In this document: positions 12,401 through 27,800 of the stretch, one piece after another
Layout of the letters: every line of letters starts with the position of its first letter
Position numbering within the stretch: position 1 is the stretch's first letter
Source: Trachythela sp. YZ-2020
Taxonomy: Eukaryota; Cnidaria; Anthozoa; Malacalcyonacea; Clavulariidae
Length of the DNA stretch: 64,000 nucleotides
Assembly (NCBI GenBank): GCA_016169945.1
Contig: JADLSH010000085.1
Coordinates: 1,426,001 to 1,490,000, forward strand
Direction of reading: 5' to 3'
Position numbers and translations under genes: made by a program
The notes under the pieces: model-generated
What the model saw: only the letters and a program-made list of their open reading frames with translations
What the model was told of the DNA's origin: nothing
Databases searched by the model: none

Positions 12401-15400
12401 CTGCAATTAGCATTGCAATGCCTGTGCATCTTATGATGCTCCTGGGATTTGAAAATACGTTCGAATTTTCCTTGAAATTAGAATAACCCCACAAAGTGAG
12501 TTCAAAATCTTATTGTTTGTTTGATGTACACAATTTACTTTGCTCATGGGTTCGTGTTTACGTTACTAACCCTACCCTAACCCTAACATTACGAATTTCG
12601 ACATCCCCAAGCATGAATTGTTTTTACGCACCCTTGGGATCACTTAGTACTGAATTATGCAATTTTCATAAATATCTGATTTGAAAGGGTTTGCAGTTTT
12701 TTGAGACACCCTGTATGCTGAACCCACGGGTGCGTAAAACAGAATTGAATTGACTTTTATGCATACCGAAGTTATTTAAAAGGTTTTCGATTTCGGTTTT
12801 GGTTTTTGGGTATAATGTAAAACAGTACAAACTCGTTGCTCAGTGCCAGTGGTCAGTTGAACCATGCAGTTACGCTCCTTCATACGATTAGAAGCTATTT
12901 TAAAGTCCCAGGAGCATAAAATCTTGTGCTTAACAACAATAGGTTAATTTCTAAAGGTCCCCTTTTTTACACCCTGTATGTTGCGTTTATGTCGCATGCA
13001 GTTCACTGCATTTTTTTTGTCGCTCTTTCTTGTCTTTTCGCTAATGAAAACTAGCCTTTAAGCTTGGTTTTCATATGTCGCTGATGGTCGGCGATGCTTT
13101 CGCAGTGCCATTGTCTTTGATCATTGATGGGTAAAATCCTTTGTCGACCTGAAATAATTTTCTCCTTCAATGATCACTAACAATGGTCCACGAGTGCATC
13201 GCCGACCATCGGCGACATATGAAAACCTTGGTTTTCATATGTCGCAAGAATCGGCAATGTCCATTGTCGGTGGTCATTGGTGTGTAAAATGCTTTGTCTG
13301 TCGGCAGAGAATACAATAGATCGCCGACCATCGGCGACATATGAGAACTAGCCTTTAAAGGTTGTTTTCCACTTCAACCGTATCGTACAGAAACGTAGCG
13401 TATTCCCTCGTTTCCTGAGCACTCGGGTAGAACTAATGACTTTGAAACAAAAGAAAATGCTACGGTTATTTACGATACCGTTTGAAGTGGAAAACGGCCT
13501 TTAGGACCTCTATAGCATTAGCACGATTTTCCACTAGGCGAATATATTCGCGCGAATCGAAAAACAACTTTGGCTATGTGGATGATATACGAATCACATT
13601 GATTTGAGAACCGGCTTTACTTGTTTTTGTACACGACTTTTAATAATTGGTGTGTTGCAATCAATTCTTTATGAAATGAAAGACAAATGGTGCCAAAATT
13701 AATGAAAGAAAATGAGAATCTTTTGTTGAAGTTTCCAATATGGCCTAAAAGTCTTAGTTACTTTGTGTGTTTACTGTATGGTTAACTGCATTCAGATGTG
13801 TGCACAGGCGTTCAAATGAATAGAAACTAGGTTAAAATGGCATACTGCAGCAAATTTGTTAAATTATACTGAGGTTAATCAAAACACAGATTTGACTTGT
13901 CTTTACGCAGCATCTTGAGCAACGAGTCATAATATGCAAAAGTCAAAATAATACAAACAAAGAAAATCAGCATGGCATCGTTTGTTTGGGAAATTTGGAA
14001 CAATGAAAAGACTGGCACAATATAGCCGATTACTAGATCATGGAAACGAGACTCTATTGCGAAGGTAACGTAGTTTCCGGAATAGTGAATTGGACAATTC
14101 CACGTTTTACCACAGAGTTTCCTTTTGAGTTTATTGATAGGGGATCCGAGGTACCTACGATTTTAACGCCCTTATCCGAGAAGACGCGAAAGTCTAACCA
14201 TTTACTGATGTCAATGTAAAGGTAGCACTTTCTCCTCAATTATTTTAAGACCATGAGTAGAGGTCCGACCAAGGATTGAACCCGGGTCTCCCAGCTTGAA
14301 AGGCAAGCGTGGTGACCACGACACCACAAGGGCTGGTTCCTGTGGGTGAGGTTAAAGAAAATGGGACTTGTTTCAAAACATCTCATTCCAAGTTGATAGA
14401 ATACACCTTTACGATAATTACGTCACCGATCACTCGTTGGCCCGGGAGCCTCGTTCTCATGAATCGTGAGCGAATAGCCTTTCGTCTTGATTCACAAGAG
14501 CGAGGCTCCCAGGCCAAGGAAGTATTCGTGACGTAATTATCGAAAGGGTGTATTGGGTTCGCCGAAGTTCATTCGAACTCAATTGAAACCATTATCGTCG
14601 TATTTGAGGTATGACAAGTTATGGCAGTAGTTGTAGCGACGTTTAACCGAACTTCAGCGATGAAGTTAATGATCTCTTATCCCATGGACATCAAACGCAG
14701 CTACAAAAACAAGTTCACTCTTTTTTCTAATGCGATATGTCTTAACACAAAAGAGATGCAGTGCTATTCAAGATGTTGAAAACTCTATCTTTCTCACCCT
14801 GCCTGCATGACTTCATGTTATGCACACTATAGTGGAGCGACACAGAACTCGGAAAAAGAGAGACTTCTATACCAATGGACTTAAATTACGGCTTCAGTAA
14901 GTAATGATACTTGTCTAATTGTCTTACGGAATAGAGGTTTTGCACCATCACGTGATTAAATTCTAAACTCTTTAACGTGAAACCTATTAATCTGGCTGCT
15001 TAACATATTTTGTATGTTATAACAAGTATTCATAACAAATTTTTGCTCCATTGTCTTTTCATTGTTTTGAAAATCCCACTGTTCTCCATGCGTCTCAGTC
15101 ACTCATTTTGATTTATTTTTAGCATCCTACAAAGGGCCTATTGAATAGGTTGCTAGAAGTGTCGGTGTGAATGGATCAAAACAAGTTTGATCACATACCT
15201 GTTTGCACAATTGTAAACAATGATCACTCCATAGAGATGTCTTTTCCTCTGTATACCCAGACAAAGCCATTGCTACCATACCGAGAAATGGATCTAAGAT
15301 TGCATAAATAAGACAATTTGATTTGCCATGCATATATGTGTGAACATAAATTAATAAATAAATTCAGTCGATACATGAGCCATGTTACCCCCCCCCCCCC

Positions 15401-18400
15401 CCCACACACACACACATTTGTCCTTCAACGTTACGCGCACAATAAATTTCACGCAATGTTTATTAGATAATATCCAATTTAATATGGTAATAGGGTAACG
15501 GTTGACTGTTTTAATGTATTATTAGATATTTCTTAATCTTAGTTAATAATAATATTTAATATTGTATTTTGACCTTTTTGAAAATCATGTAACATGAAAA
15601 AGTTTCCTCAATAAAGATTTTTATCATTATTAATGTTTCGTACTATTGACATAACACTGTTTAGGGTGGGAAAGGAAGAAATAAAGTATAAATGGCTGTA
15701 ATAAGTTATGCAACAAGGAAAACATCGATAATGCAGAGTGACGAACATCTACATAATAAACAAAGCGAAAAATGACTTCCAAGACTATCATTTCTACCCT
15801 CCACAGTTTTATCAGGCATACGCAGTACCTCAATAGCCTATTTCTCCTTCAAAAGACCGCCTAATTTCAGAAGAGGGAGATGCGGTTTTCAGGAAATATT
15901 GGGGGAGAGGATTTTTTTGTAGGGAAGAGGGTAACTTTTGGGACTTCGGTGAAGGTTTCTAGTAGGTTTATGCAGTTTGTACCTTGTTGTGAATTTCCAT
16001 CCACTCTTGCAGTTGCACCTTCACTCAAAATTTTAATAGCATTCGGTATATCATTGTTAAAAACAGCCACAGCAGCAGCTCTTTCATACCTTCCTTCTGA
16101 TTTTAACCTAAATTAGCATAATTATAAGTAATGGAAGTAAGTTCTTAAAGGATTAATGTCACACTATGGGATTGCGGGCTCAACTTCATGCTGGCGGCAA
16201 TTTTATGGGCTGAGTAGATCACTATAGATTTGAAAACGTTTTTGTAATCCATCATATCTCGACCTTCCTTTGAGAATGGTTGCTCCTTCTATCTGATGTT
16301 TATTGGAAATGTACCAAACAAGATCACGTTTTATCGTTATGTATTGCTGAGGGTAAGATAAAAAACAGTAACACAAGCCGGCGATGCATGACCCGGAGAC
16401 TAATCCTTTAATTGACATACTATGCGAGTTCCGAGGAGCAAGCTGGTGGTATACATTGATTTATACGAATTAATAACATAAATTAATAAATTTAAGAAAA
16501 AAATGATAAAATAATTACCCGTTAAGAAAGATCTTCAAGTTGGCGCCATTGTCAGTATCAAAATTCCAATTACACAGTTGAAGTGCAATTTGCCTTAACA
16601 AAATTATTCACATGCATAAATTCTGAAAGATGACAAAGTATATTACATATAAAACTATACAAGTGGATGCTAGCTCGCCTAAATTCGAATTAAATATATA
16701 CAATAGGAACCGAGAAGTTGCGTGGCGACCAGTAGCGTTGTGACAATGGGACTTTTTACATCAGAATTTAGGAAAGTTTACGAGCTTGCACTTCCCCAAA
16801 GTGACTCCATTTTGAGGGATATATTACTCATAACGTAGAAATATCATAATAAACTTTGCAAAATTGAATTATTTGAAGAAAAGCATAAGAACGAAATAGT
16901 ATGTACGTAATAGCAGGTATATTTGCATTAATATCATTATAATACCTTTCATCACTATAATACACAGTTGCCAGCAATCTAGGATCTCTAAATTCATTTG
17001 ATCTTGGACAAACACCTGACATATATAAAACAAAATTATAACCACAGTCATGTTAAAACTGTCTAGAAGGCACTCAGAGACTGCATACAGCAAATTAGGT
17101 CAACTAATCATGCACAAATTATTCATGTACTAATATTTCGCATTCAATTATTTTCAGCCGGAGAAAGCAAGACAAACTGTAAGTTGTAAATTTCTCATCC
17201 AATTTTAATTCAAATGGAACCAAACTTTGATCGATTTTTCCTTGGCATATGACCATTAGCTCCACAAATTTTCGTGTTAAAATGTTCGATATTGTTTAGT
17301 TATCGTGCTAACAGACAAACACACAAACGACCCCGGGTGAAAATATAACCTCCTGGTGGAGGTAATAAATTTCAATTAAAATCATAGCATTAATAAACGT
17401 GCATATATATTATATGCATAGCACTAGTCAAACTACCCTTGCAATTTTCATGTTAACTCACTTTGTTGACTAGCTTCGCCACAAATTACTGACTTTACTC
17501 CAGGATATTTGATCATTTTAAACTTATTATCTAAAATACAACGGGAAAAGCGTTAATTTAAGGTGGCTCCCTACAATTTTTTGAAATGTGGAAAATTTAC
17601 GATTTAGATCAAACTTTTTGAATAATTTTTACTTGTTACAAAACAAAAATTGCATGGCTTATATTCAGCAACATTCTAAGAGCTGAAAATTGTTTTAAAA
17701 AATGACGTCATTACCGTTTGAACATGTTTCAACATGGCCGACATTTTGGCTTTTAACGCACTTTACTCTAAAAAACGCCTGGTTACCCCCATTTTTTATT
17801 TCATAAAACGTTTTCCTGTTGAGAAATAGATTATCTGAACGAGTTTAAAAAAATTCTGTAGAGCCAAAAATATTTATAACGAAAAATCATGTTTATTTAT
17901 TTTTTTAAATTTGGCTCTACAGAATTTTTTTAAACTTGTTCAGATAATCTATTGTACTAGACGAAAATGTTTTATGAAATAAAAAATGGGGGTAACCAGG
18001 CGTTTTTTCGATTAAAGTGCGTTAAAAGCTAAAATGTCGGCCATATTGAAACATCATTGTTACCATAGCAACGGTAATAACGTCATTTTTGTGAACAATT
18101 TCCGACTCTTAGAATGTTGCGCAATATATGTGGTACAATTTTTGGTTTCTAACAAGTAGCATTTCTTCAAAAAATTCAATCTAAATCATAAATTTACCTT
18201 ATTTCAAAAATTGTAGGGAGCCACCTTAAGCATTTTTATTCCAAGTAGAAAATTGGAAAGTTTCGATTAGTATTAAAAATACATTAAAAGCTGTATAGGC
18301 ACCTTACCTATTATTTTCTGTATTTGGCTAACGCCTAAAACTACATTAAGGCTTCAAAGATAACGACAATAAGGTCAATGACAATGTAGCTTTACTACAT

Positions 18401-18861
18401 TTACTGAAAAACAGTTACTCTTCATTATCACCTATATGTACTGACTTTACAGTGCAAAATGGGCAATACCAATGCTGCAGCTGGAATTGTAGGTGATTTT
18501 ATGCAACAGCATATTTTGAAATATTTACTGCATAAATCAGTTTACTTAAAAAATGGGTACACAAAATATCATTTTGACTAAAATTATCCATTTTTTTACA
18601 AAAATGTGTAATCCATCCAAAGCAACGAAAAACTGTAATAACCTACCCCCATTGAAACAACTTTATATCAACAACTTTTACCTTGATAGGTTCAAAGGTT
18701 TAAACATAAGTAATATATTTATATAAAAGGATACGGCTAAGCCACGCCCATAACTTAGCCAGTCGTTGATCCTCAACAGCTTTGGTCCTGGGCCATTCTA
18801 TACCGTACGACTCACAAGCCCTCTTGTACATTTTAACTGATATATCTTCGTCTATTTCGGA
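6405..18861 (-). CDS. MIOS: MIOS exons 18-23: helical solenoid following the propeller
   Basis: Exon 18 (18861-18735) gives an acidic start followed by [15 protein letters not shown] and [10 protein letters not shown], matching the ATKMRLRALSRYGL and SLWYTL stretch of the family. Exon 19 is poorly conserved. Exon 20 gives [16 protein letters not shown], exon 21 [17 protein letters not shown] then AIKILSEGA, exon 22 [20 protein letters not shown], and exon 23 [16 protein letters not shown], each matching the MIOS solenoid in order. Exon 23 ends in phase 0 at 6405 and the following exon was not identified. An 8.7-kb intron separates exons 22 and 23. Confidence 0.85.
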
Positions 18862-21800
18862 CTATATGAAAGATAAAGGATATGCTAGTACGATGCTCAG
18901 TGGATCAAGTCCTGTTTGATAGGATATTTCATAGCCAAAACGTATCATGCCTCAACGTTTCGGTCAACAGCTCCTTTTCAAAGAATAAGTGGGAAGATCC
19001 TTTGTTTGAAACATTGTGATTATTGAACGTAACGATCTACCCAATACATAGATATTTTATCTGGAGACTGTAATGAATCCTGAATATCATGCCATACACC
19101 ATGTGTTAATCAAGTCAAGGACTGGACATAACTATGACTGGACCAGGGATGGATTTACTGAGGGGTGCAAGGGGGGGGGGGTGCACACCCCACATAGCTT
19201 TGGGCAAGGGGTGCAGATTTTGGATCTGGCAAGGAAATTATGAAACAAAAAAGAGTATGGGCCGTTTTGGGGCCTCTCTGACCAATTAAATGACCAGTGC
19301 CTGCTCAGCACCATCCCCCCTACCAGTTCAAGCTGTATGCATTGCTGGACTGAGCTAGTAAGATACGATGACGAAGATATGACGTCAGAGATATTACATA
19401 GTTTTATTTCCATTTCTATTATTTTCTTCGGCATTAAAAATAACATGTACCTCAATACACTCCCAAGTAGTACAATATTCTCTTACGTAATGATATGCAT
19501 TACACTGTAAAGGTACATGTATTTGACCATAATTTTTAAATAGGTATATGATCGTTTAAACTCTTACCTTTCCACTGCATTGAATAAGACGACGGCCACA
19601 ACCCCACGACAAGGAAAATTTTGGAGACCAGCTCTAAATTAGACAGAAATATTTGAACATCATTTTCAAGTCATTGGGTAATTCTTGATTGTCCTAAATC
19701 ATTAGTTCTTGTAAACACTTAATATTTACTTGTATATATTATTTCACTTTATATTATTCCATGCAGGGTATATACTATATCTTAGTCCAGTTTGATAAAT
19801 AACAAGAAAATGTCCTACACTAGATAGATGTAAAGCGACAAGGCAGAATAGCTGGCATGCAAGTATTAAACTTTCAAGTAACAAGAATGTGACAAGAAGA
19901 AGGTATGATTTTATAATTATCTGGTACCAAATATGTATTAAATCCCTAAATTATTGATTTACCTCAATATTGGTGTGCTAACAAGTTTCTTGAATGAACA
20001 AATTATCTATTGATGTCCAAAAATTATTTCAGATTATGTATAGAGCAATAAAATGTATGCACGTACCAGACAAATTCTCTCAAATATCGTTAAATCTCGA
20101 ACGCCATCTATAGAAAAATGAAAAATGCAAATCGAAAACCTTCACGAATAATGTATTTTTTAACGAGATATGCGCAATTTACCTTCAGGAGATATAATGA
20201 GCAATCTATTCTCATCCGAAGGGTGCCAATTGAATCCAGAAATATTATAGTCTAACGCTAGAAAATTTAAAAGATACAGTTGATTGTAAATCTTTTTTTA
20301 AACCAGAAAGAACAAAATTTATTTAGAGATTCTATGTCGCATTTTAGAGAAGATCGACGAAATTCATTGTCCTCTCCTTTTGTTAACCTTTATGGAACAT
20401 TTTGCGTGCACTTGTGCAATAACATACATATTCAATATAACTCGATCGAATTTATTAGTGATTTATGGCTTTAAGTATTAGTACGGTCCAAAAAGATATT
20501 GTCCTTCTTAATTTCCTTACAAACTAAAACAATAATTTCAAGAGTTTGAACGTCGACAAAAGTGCTTTAAATTACCTATAAATATGAAAAACTTAAATTT
20601 AAAGAAAAGCGTTTCGTAAACCATAAAAATAAAAGGCTAAATTTTAACAGGAAGTCTTGTTTGGCAAATCACTAAACAATATCACATATATCTAAAGGTT
20701 CTGATTTACCTCCAGTGTGTCTTTCTAAGGATGTAGGTTCAGCTTCATGACTTGCATTTCCATAAGCTTAAAATTACAATTTGTGTAAGAAAACTATGCA
20801 ATAAAACCTGCAGTGCATGTATAGAATCTAAATATTTCAGTACTGACCAGGTGAACCATACTGTATGTCATGAAGGTGAACAACATTTGTGTCTTTCCGT
20901 AAGGAGGCCAGCAATCCATATCTGAAGAAAATATGCAACCACAGATAAACAACAAGACGAAAAATAGAAATAGAGTAAAACTATAGTACAACTATAAAGT
21001 TTTACTGTACAACTAAAAAAAGAAAACGAATAACATAAAATAGAAAAGAGGGCATCACGTTTAGAAATGTGACGGACCTCTTAACGTGTTTTAAACTTTC
21101 CCTAGTGTTAATTGCTTGAACTAACCTTGTTGGATTCCATTCTATCTGAATGACATGTTCACCTGGAAGAGCTAAAAGCTGCACTTTGTCAAGAATATCA
21201 AACATGAGTACTGTCGATATACTGTGTGTATTTACTGTTAAATAAGGATGAATGATCTTGGCAATGGTCAGAATAGTTTGCTCTCTGTTGCCGTGTTAAC
21301 TCAGAATCCATAATCTCATAAATATTTACCTCCGCCAGGGGGCAGAGGGCCTGGGGGTTAGGTTTTCACCTCGCTTTGCTTGTGTGTTTGCGTGCCTGTG
21401 CGTGTTCGTTTGTTTGTCAGCAGGTTAACTTAGGTTAACTAACTAACGTTTAGACGTTACTGCTGCATCCCAATCTTGTCCAAAAATTGTTCTCAATTTT
21501 CGACACCCACTCGTACATCGCCATGTTTATTTGTGTATTGAACTATTGATTCTCCGTTCTTATGGGGATTCGGGTGTTGCGGGGGGAAAGACAAAGTTAA
21601 TTACGATTTATAATATAGGCAATTTAGATCGACAATTTATCAAACTTTTTCGACATTTCCATTAAACTGACAGAAAAATAACATTAAAAAAACAACTGTA
21701 GCTATTAAAATAATGTTTCAATGTTTCAAAAATATTAAGCCTTTGAATCCTATATAATGTAATGTAGAACGTCAAGTGTTAGCTCCCCCCGGATTGTTTA

Positions 21801-24800
21801 CACTATATGACGTAATGACTTGCGCCCCATCATAACAATAGTACAAACTTGACTTCGTCAACTTTGCACTAAAAACTACCAAACAGTCTATTACGGAAAT
21901 TTGTAGATCAAACGGCCATCAAACAAAGGTTTGTCTTGCTTTCCTGGGCTGAAAAGAACTGAATACTTGTGTAATTATGCATGTTAATTTATGCATGAAT
22001 TATTGGCTTTTCGCAGTATCTGGAGTGCTTAGTTTACAAACATTTTTCGGTGTTTCAAATCACTGTATAAGGATATTTGTTGTAAAAAAAGGATACAGGT
22101 TTTTCAAAATGTCGAATGTCCCAAACAAGAACCGCTCCTTGGTCGCCCTGTCGTTAAAAATTTACAACATAAGAAATTATGTGCTCGATTTTGAAAAGAT
22201 CTGTTGCTTTTATAACAAAAGATTCTCTTTGTAATAGAATTCGTTAGCAAATAAATTTAGTTTTGCATGTTATCTCTTACATGAAAAAATCATTATCAGT
22301 TTTAAAATGACACATATATAGAACAAATGTATAATCAAATACCTCAAAAAACGAAGCCACTCGATATTCAAAATTTGGATCAACGCAAACCCCATAGACG
22401 GCTTTAGTATTGGTAAATGACTTTGGTTTAAAATAAATTTCTACAGCAATATAATCAGGAAACAGCTGTGAATATTTGAATTATAAATTATTTTCTTTTT
22501 TGGAAAGTAGATTCTTATACATAACGTCCCGTAACGTCTTTAAAGGCACAGATAGATTACTTTCTTTGGGATGGGGGGGGGGGGCTTTGCCCTTAATTAC
22601 AGTTTTACTTACCAGGCTGATCTCTAACATCAAATATTTTCAAAAATTTGCCTCCTTGACCAGCAATTAACGTCGTCGGTTCAGTGGGGAACCATGCTAC
22701 CGATGTCGTTTCATATGTCGGACCTTAAAACAAAAAACTCTGATGACGTTCATCGAGGCTCAATTACAAGAGAAGTGCTAAAAATTGCACACATGTCATG
22801 AAATGCTGCCTCTGTCTGAATTATAATTCATTCTTACCAGCTTCTATTACCCGACTTTCTGAAGAAAAACTAGAATGCCCACTTCTACCACCAACATTTG
22901 TAGATGATCTAACAAAATTGTTTAATGCAATATTATACATAATGCCATGATGACAATGTAGTGGCATTTACGTTTAGTTCTTCTACCTTTGTTTCTCGTG
23001 TGATCCAGACGATGCACCAACGTCTATATCATAGCAAATATTACAAAGATTAAAGGTTTATAATGAAGAATTTATCACATTCTTGTCACATTTCTTTGTA
23101 CTCTTCTAAGTTAGTTGGTATAGACATATGTGGCATTTATGATGCATGTCTCATCACTGTAAGGTGTACTTTAACTATTAATGATATAGATGAAAAAATT
23201 ACTCAATTCTGATTGGCTAAGAGCAGTGCAATTATTCTTGAAATTGCACACTGTGCAATTACAGCAGTGCAAATTAACAAAACAAGATCAGAGCCTGGAA
23301 ACGAGGCAAGAAAAATCAACATGGCGGCGGATATTAGCGACGACTTTTTCTACACTTTCAATGGAAAATCGTACGTGAATAGAACAATTTAAGTTCAAGG
23401 AGCACATAGACTGAAAAAGTTTGCTAACAAGCAACGAAAACAATGCTTAAACGGCGTAGGTGAGTGCACAAGTGTTATCAAAGCGTGTAATTTTTTCATG
23501 TATATTATTAATAAGTAATAGTATGGTTTCGAGTATGGTTTCGAGAAAACAAACACTCGTGAGTTTTCAAAGACGTCAAATTGCACTCGTCCTTCGGACT
23601 CGTGCAATTTTGATCGTCTTTGAAAAACTCACTCGTGCATGTTTTTTTCCAAATTGCACTCGAAACCATACTATTACCTATACAAATCTGACATTGTCTT
23701 CCGGCTATTTGGCTAACTCTCCTGACGGGGGGTCTTCAATCGAACTTGTTTCTTTCTCTCTAACAACGTGACGTGCAACTTTACCCAAAGTTGCCTTTAC
23801 ATTGGCCGCGGCCGACGCTGGACACTCAAATTTATAGATGTAACAAAGACAATCACGTCAGCCACGGAGGTATTCGGCAATCCGCACACATGAAATTACT
23901 TACTTGTGTTTGATGTTATATCCCATACAAATAATGAGACGCCACTTCTAGCTTTTTCTAAACCCGCAGCCAACTAAATACGAAAAAAACAAAATATTGA
24001 TACAAAAATAGCTTAACAGGCTACGTCTACTATTTAATGCAAAAAATTTCCAGAGACGCTTTTTTTAACATGCAAGCGTTTTCGAGTCCCATTGTTTAAA
24101 CATTGAAAAGTTGCTTGCTATTAAGGTAAGGCCTTGCGCACGTTTATCAATAACGGCAGAGAACGTGCTTGTTTTAGCAAAGAACTTTCAGCGTGAACAC
24201 TTGCATTTATTTGGTACAATTTAATTTAACACTACTAAGGCTTAAAATGTGAACGTTTACCCAGTTCGAATTGATAGGATTCCAAGCCAATGTGTTGCAT
24301 GGTCTTTGGTGATGTGGAACTAAGAAACAGAACACTTTTAAGCCAGTGTTGACAGTACCACTACCGTACCGTATCGTACCGTATTGTATTGCATCTAGTT
24401 AACAGTAGAGTGTCAGGCTAGCAGTGAAGGCTGTTGATTCAATAGTTATTACGTGATAAGAGTACCTACCGAATTCTCGTTCAGTTTCCAAAGGTCCAAC
24501 ATTTGTTTGATCAAACCTAAACAAACACCAGTTGTGCTAAAACTGTGTGTGTAGGTAGGTAGGTAGGTAAAACTTTATTTTACTACGCTAACCCCAACAG
24601 CGAAAGCTGATTTCCAAGGGGGGCGTAGCATTAAATTTACATTAAAAATTTAGAAAAGTTAAACATACAAATACAATTACTTACATGCAGTTATTACAAT
24701 TACATACATAATTAGATAGATAATAGTACATACAGTACATACATACATACATAATAGTAAATATTAATAGATTAAATAGTCAAGGTAAATATGGGTTTAA

Positions 24801-27800
24801 AAACTCTAATTAGTAGCCAGGTGTCATACGTTTTTATTGAATATAGCTAGTGATTCTTTTCCTCTTAATTCATTTGGGAGACTATTCCACAATTTGGCCC
24901 CTCTATAGCTAAGACTTTTTTTAAGATATTCAGTCTTAGGCTTGGGCAAATGGAGTTTAGTGGAAGAGCCTCGCAAATTATAATACTGGGAGGAAGACGT
25001 CTTTTGAAAAATATCAGTAAGTCTGTGCTTTGGCAAATGGCAGAGCCATTATTTCAAATTATGATGGAAAGAAACTAAGACCAGCAATGGAGGGCGATTT
25101 AACGTAGTCGCTCCACATTTAACAGTTATTCTACGAACTCGAGTCGTATATGAGCTGATAGCCGACGAGGCGCGATAGCGCCGAGTTAGTTATCAGTCAA
25201 ATACGACGAGAGTGAGCATAATAACTGTTTTATTATATACACAAGCTCTGGATATGAACAGAACATTTTGGCGTACTTTTTTCATGTAAAACTTGAATTT
25301 CCTCTTCATTTAATTGTCCAAATCTGCCAGCCATTTTTCTACTTTTCTCTACCAGCAGGACATGTAAGAAATATTATATGAGCTCGAGTCGGATATTGGC
25401 TGATAGCCAACGAGGCGCTTCGCCGAGTTGGCTATCAGCCAATATCCGACGAGAGCGAATATAATATTTCACTTATAATATAGCCTTGAGCTGGTAAACC
25501 ATTCTATAAAATTAAACGAAAAATAAAAGATGTTTTCATGTTTTGTTTTGTTTTTATGGCCAAATCAGGCAAATGCAAATTAAAAAGCGATTATTTTGCG
25601 ATACATGTTTACTTTTCGTAATTTATAAATTTTATACACATTTACATTTGGCTTACCGTCAAAAACCTTCATTCCAAATTTTGTTGCCTTTTTTGTGTTC
25701 TTAGGCGTGCTATTTTGAAGCAAACTCCAATTTCTTCATCAGTCATGCTTGCAAATCTGGAAGCCATTTTGTTTTTTTCCCTACTAGTAGGATATTGCTC
25801 TACTAGTAGGATATCACAAAATATCCTGCTAGTAGACAACCAATCAGATTGCAGCATTGTGGTTGGCTATATTATAAGAGCTAATATCCTGCTAGTAGAG
25901 AACCAATCAGATTGCAGAATACCTCATATCCAGAGCTTGTGTACATAATAATAGTCTATATTACCGAAATAATCTACGTAGACACAAACACAATGAACGC
26001 GATGAAGAAGACTACTAGGACCACGACGACAAACGACAAAGACAAGGAAGACAAATGAGAAAACAAAGACGAGGATGACGAAAACGATATAGACGGAAGA
26101 CCAGACAAACGACAAAATAATACGATGAGGAACACGAGGATAACACGCCGCGACGACACAAATAGAGTGGCGATCAGGAGGAGGACATCGATCGTGAGGG
26201 TAAAGACTAAGAGGAGGAGGGAAAGCATAACATAGAGTAGTTAACAACATGGATGTAAAGGGAGAGCACAAGGTCAACAACGGACACGATGAGAACGATG
26301 ACTACGAAAACAAGTAAGAGGACGACGAGATAGACGACGACCACGAAAAATGGCCCAAGCAAAGAGAAGGAAGAGAGTAAGGATGAAGTAGCGAACGAGG
26401 ACGACAAAGAGCGGAAGAGAAAATATGCTGCGATGAAAAATTGAGTGCAACGTTTCAAGACTGCATTGCGTTTGTTTTGCATGAGCTATGATTTTTCGCT
26501 TGTCTATAAAATAGCGTTGTCTATTTCAGCCTGGCTATGGCTATGTTATATTAATAAATATACAGTATACAAACAAATGTAATTGTTTTGCACGCAGCCT
26601 GTTAATAACTGGTACTCCTGACTCGGAAGTATATGTTTCAGTGCATGCATGCGAATATACTAATAATAAAATATTATTGTAACTTATTGTATTAACGGAG
26701 CTTATTCTTGGTTTATAGAATTAAATCAACTGTCTGTTGCGATCGAGAGCGGCTAGACTACACGGAAAATAATTAATATATTTTATATCGGAAAGAGTAT
26801 ATCCACACTTTTATAGCGCGTTAATTTTCACAATTTAGTTTGTCTTTTCTGTGTATACTCAGAGTTGAAATAAATCTAAATTTATCCTTGATCATGAAGT
26901 TGAACTACTTGGGCGAATATAACTGCGGTTTATGCGGATAAACTTAAAACTTACATACGAAGCGGCGCACTTCAGGGTATATTGACTGCAGTGTAAACAA
27001 GGAAGTGTATTAAATCTTCAAAAGTACAAGCCCAGTATTTCACAACAAATAAATAAACAATTCCTACCGCATTCGTATGAACAGATGTGTCAGAGTTACA
27101 TATACAATTGTCAGTTTCCTAACTAATACGAGAATCTGCCTTCTTAATAACTTTGGTCCTTGGCTTTGCATAAACAAGCAACCTTTATACAGTAATTATA
27201 GCGAAGAAAATTAAATACAGTTTGTAACGACTAATGTAGGTTGATTGCATATGCAAATATTAATGTTTCATTACAGATTCGAGTAGTTTCTATAAAAGCT
27301 CACGTCAGTAATACAAAATGTTTATGAATCGTACAACTTACCAAGTCTATAAAGATCGCCGACAAAATCACACAAAATCACAACGCTGACAACGGCAAGT
27401 TGTTGCGCATTCGACAATGAAAACTGTCTGTCTCGTATATATTGAAATTGTCAAAATATGAAATTGACATCGGTTTTGTAGCGAAAGTCGCGGCTCAAAT
27501 TGAGCACAGTAATACCCTAAAATAGAATATCGTTTAGACGTTACTGCTGCAGCCCAATCTTGTCCAAAAATCGTTCTCAAATTTCGACACCCACTCGTAC
27601 ATCGCCATGTTTATTTGTGTATTGAACTATTGATTCGTTCTCCGTTCTTATGGGGATTCGGGTGTTGCGGGGGGAAAGACAAAGTTAACTACGATTTATA
27701 GTATAGGCAATTTAGATCGACAATTTATCAAACTTTTTCGAAATTTGCCATTAAACTGACAGAAAAATAACATTAAATAAACAACTCTAGCTATTAAAAT

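Noticed and set aside
23322..23460. Coding fragment starting AACATGGCGGCGG ([13 protein letters not shown])
   Set aside because: It looks like the start of a dispersed coding repeat, but a stop follows and I could not name a family.
27335..27350. A possible 5-bp MIOS microexon (ACTTG) between clean splice sites
   Set aside because: Including it breaks the phase into the exon at 24516; joining 28818 directly to 24516 keeps the frame and the family alignment.
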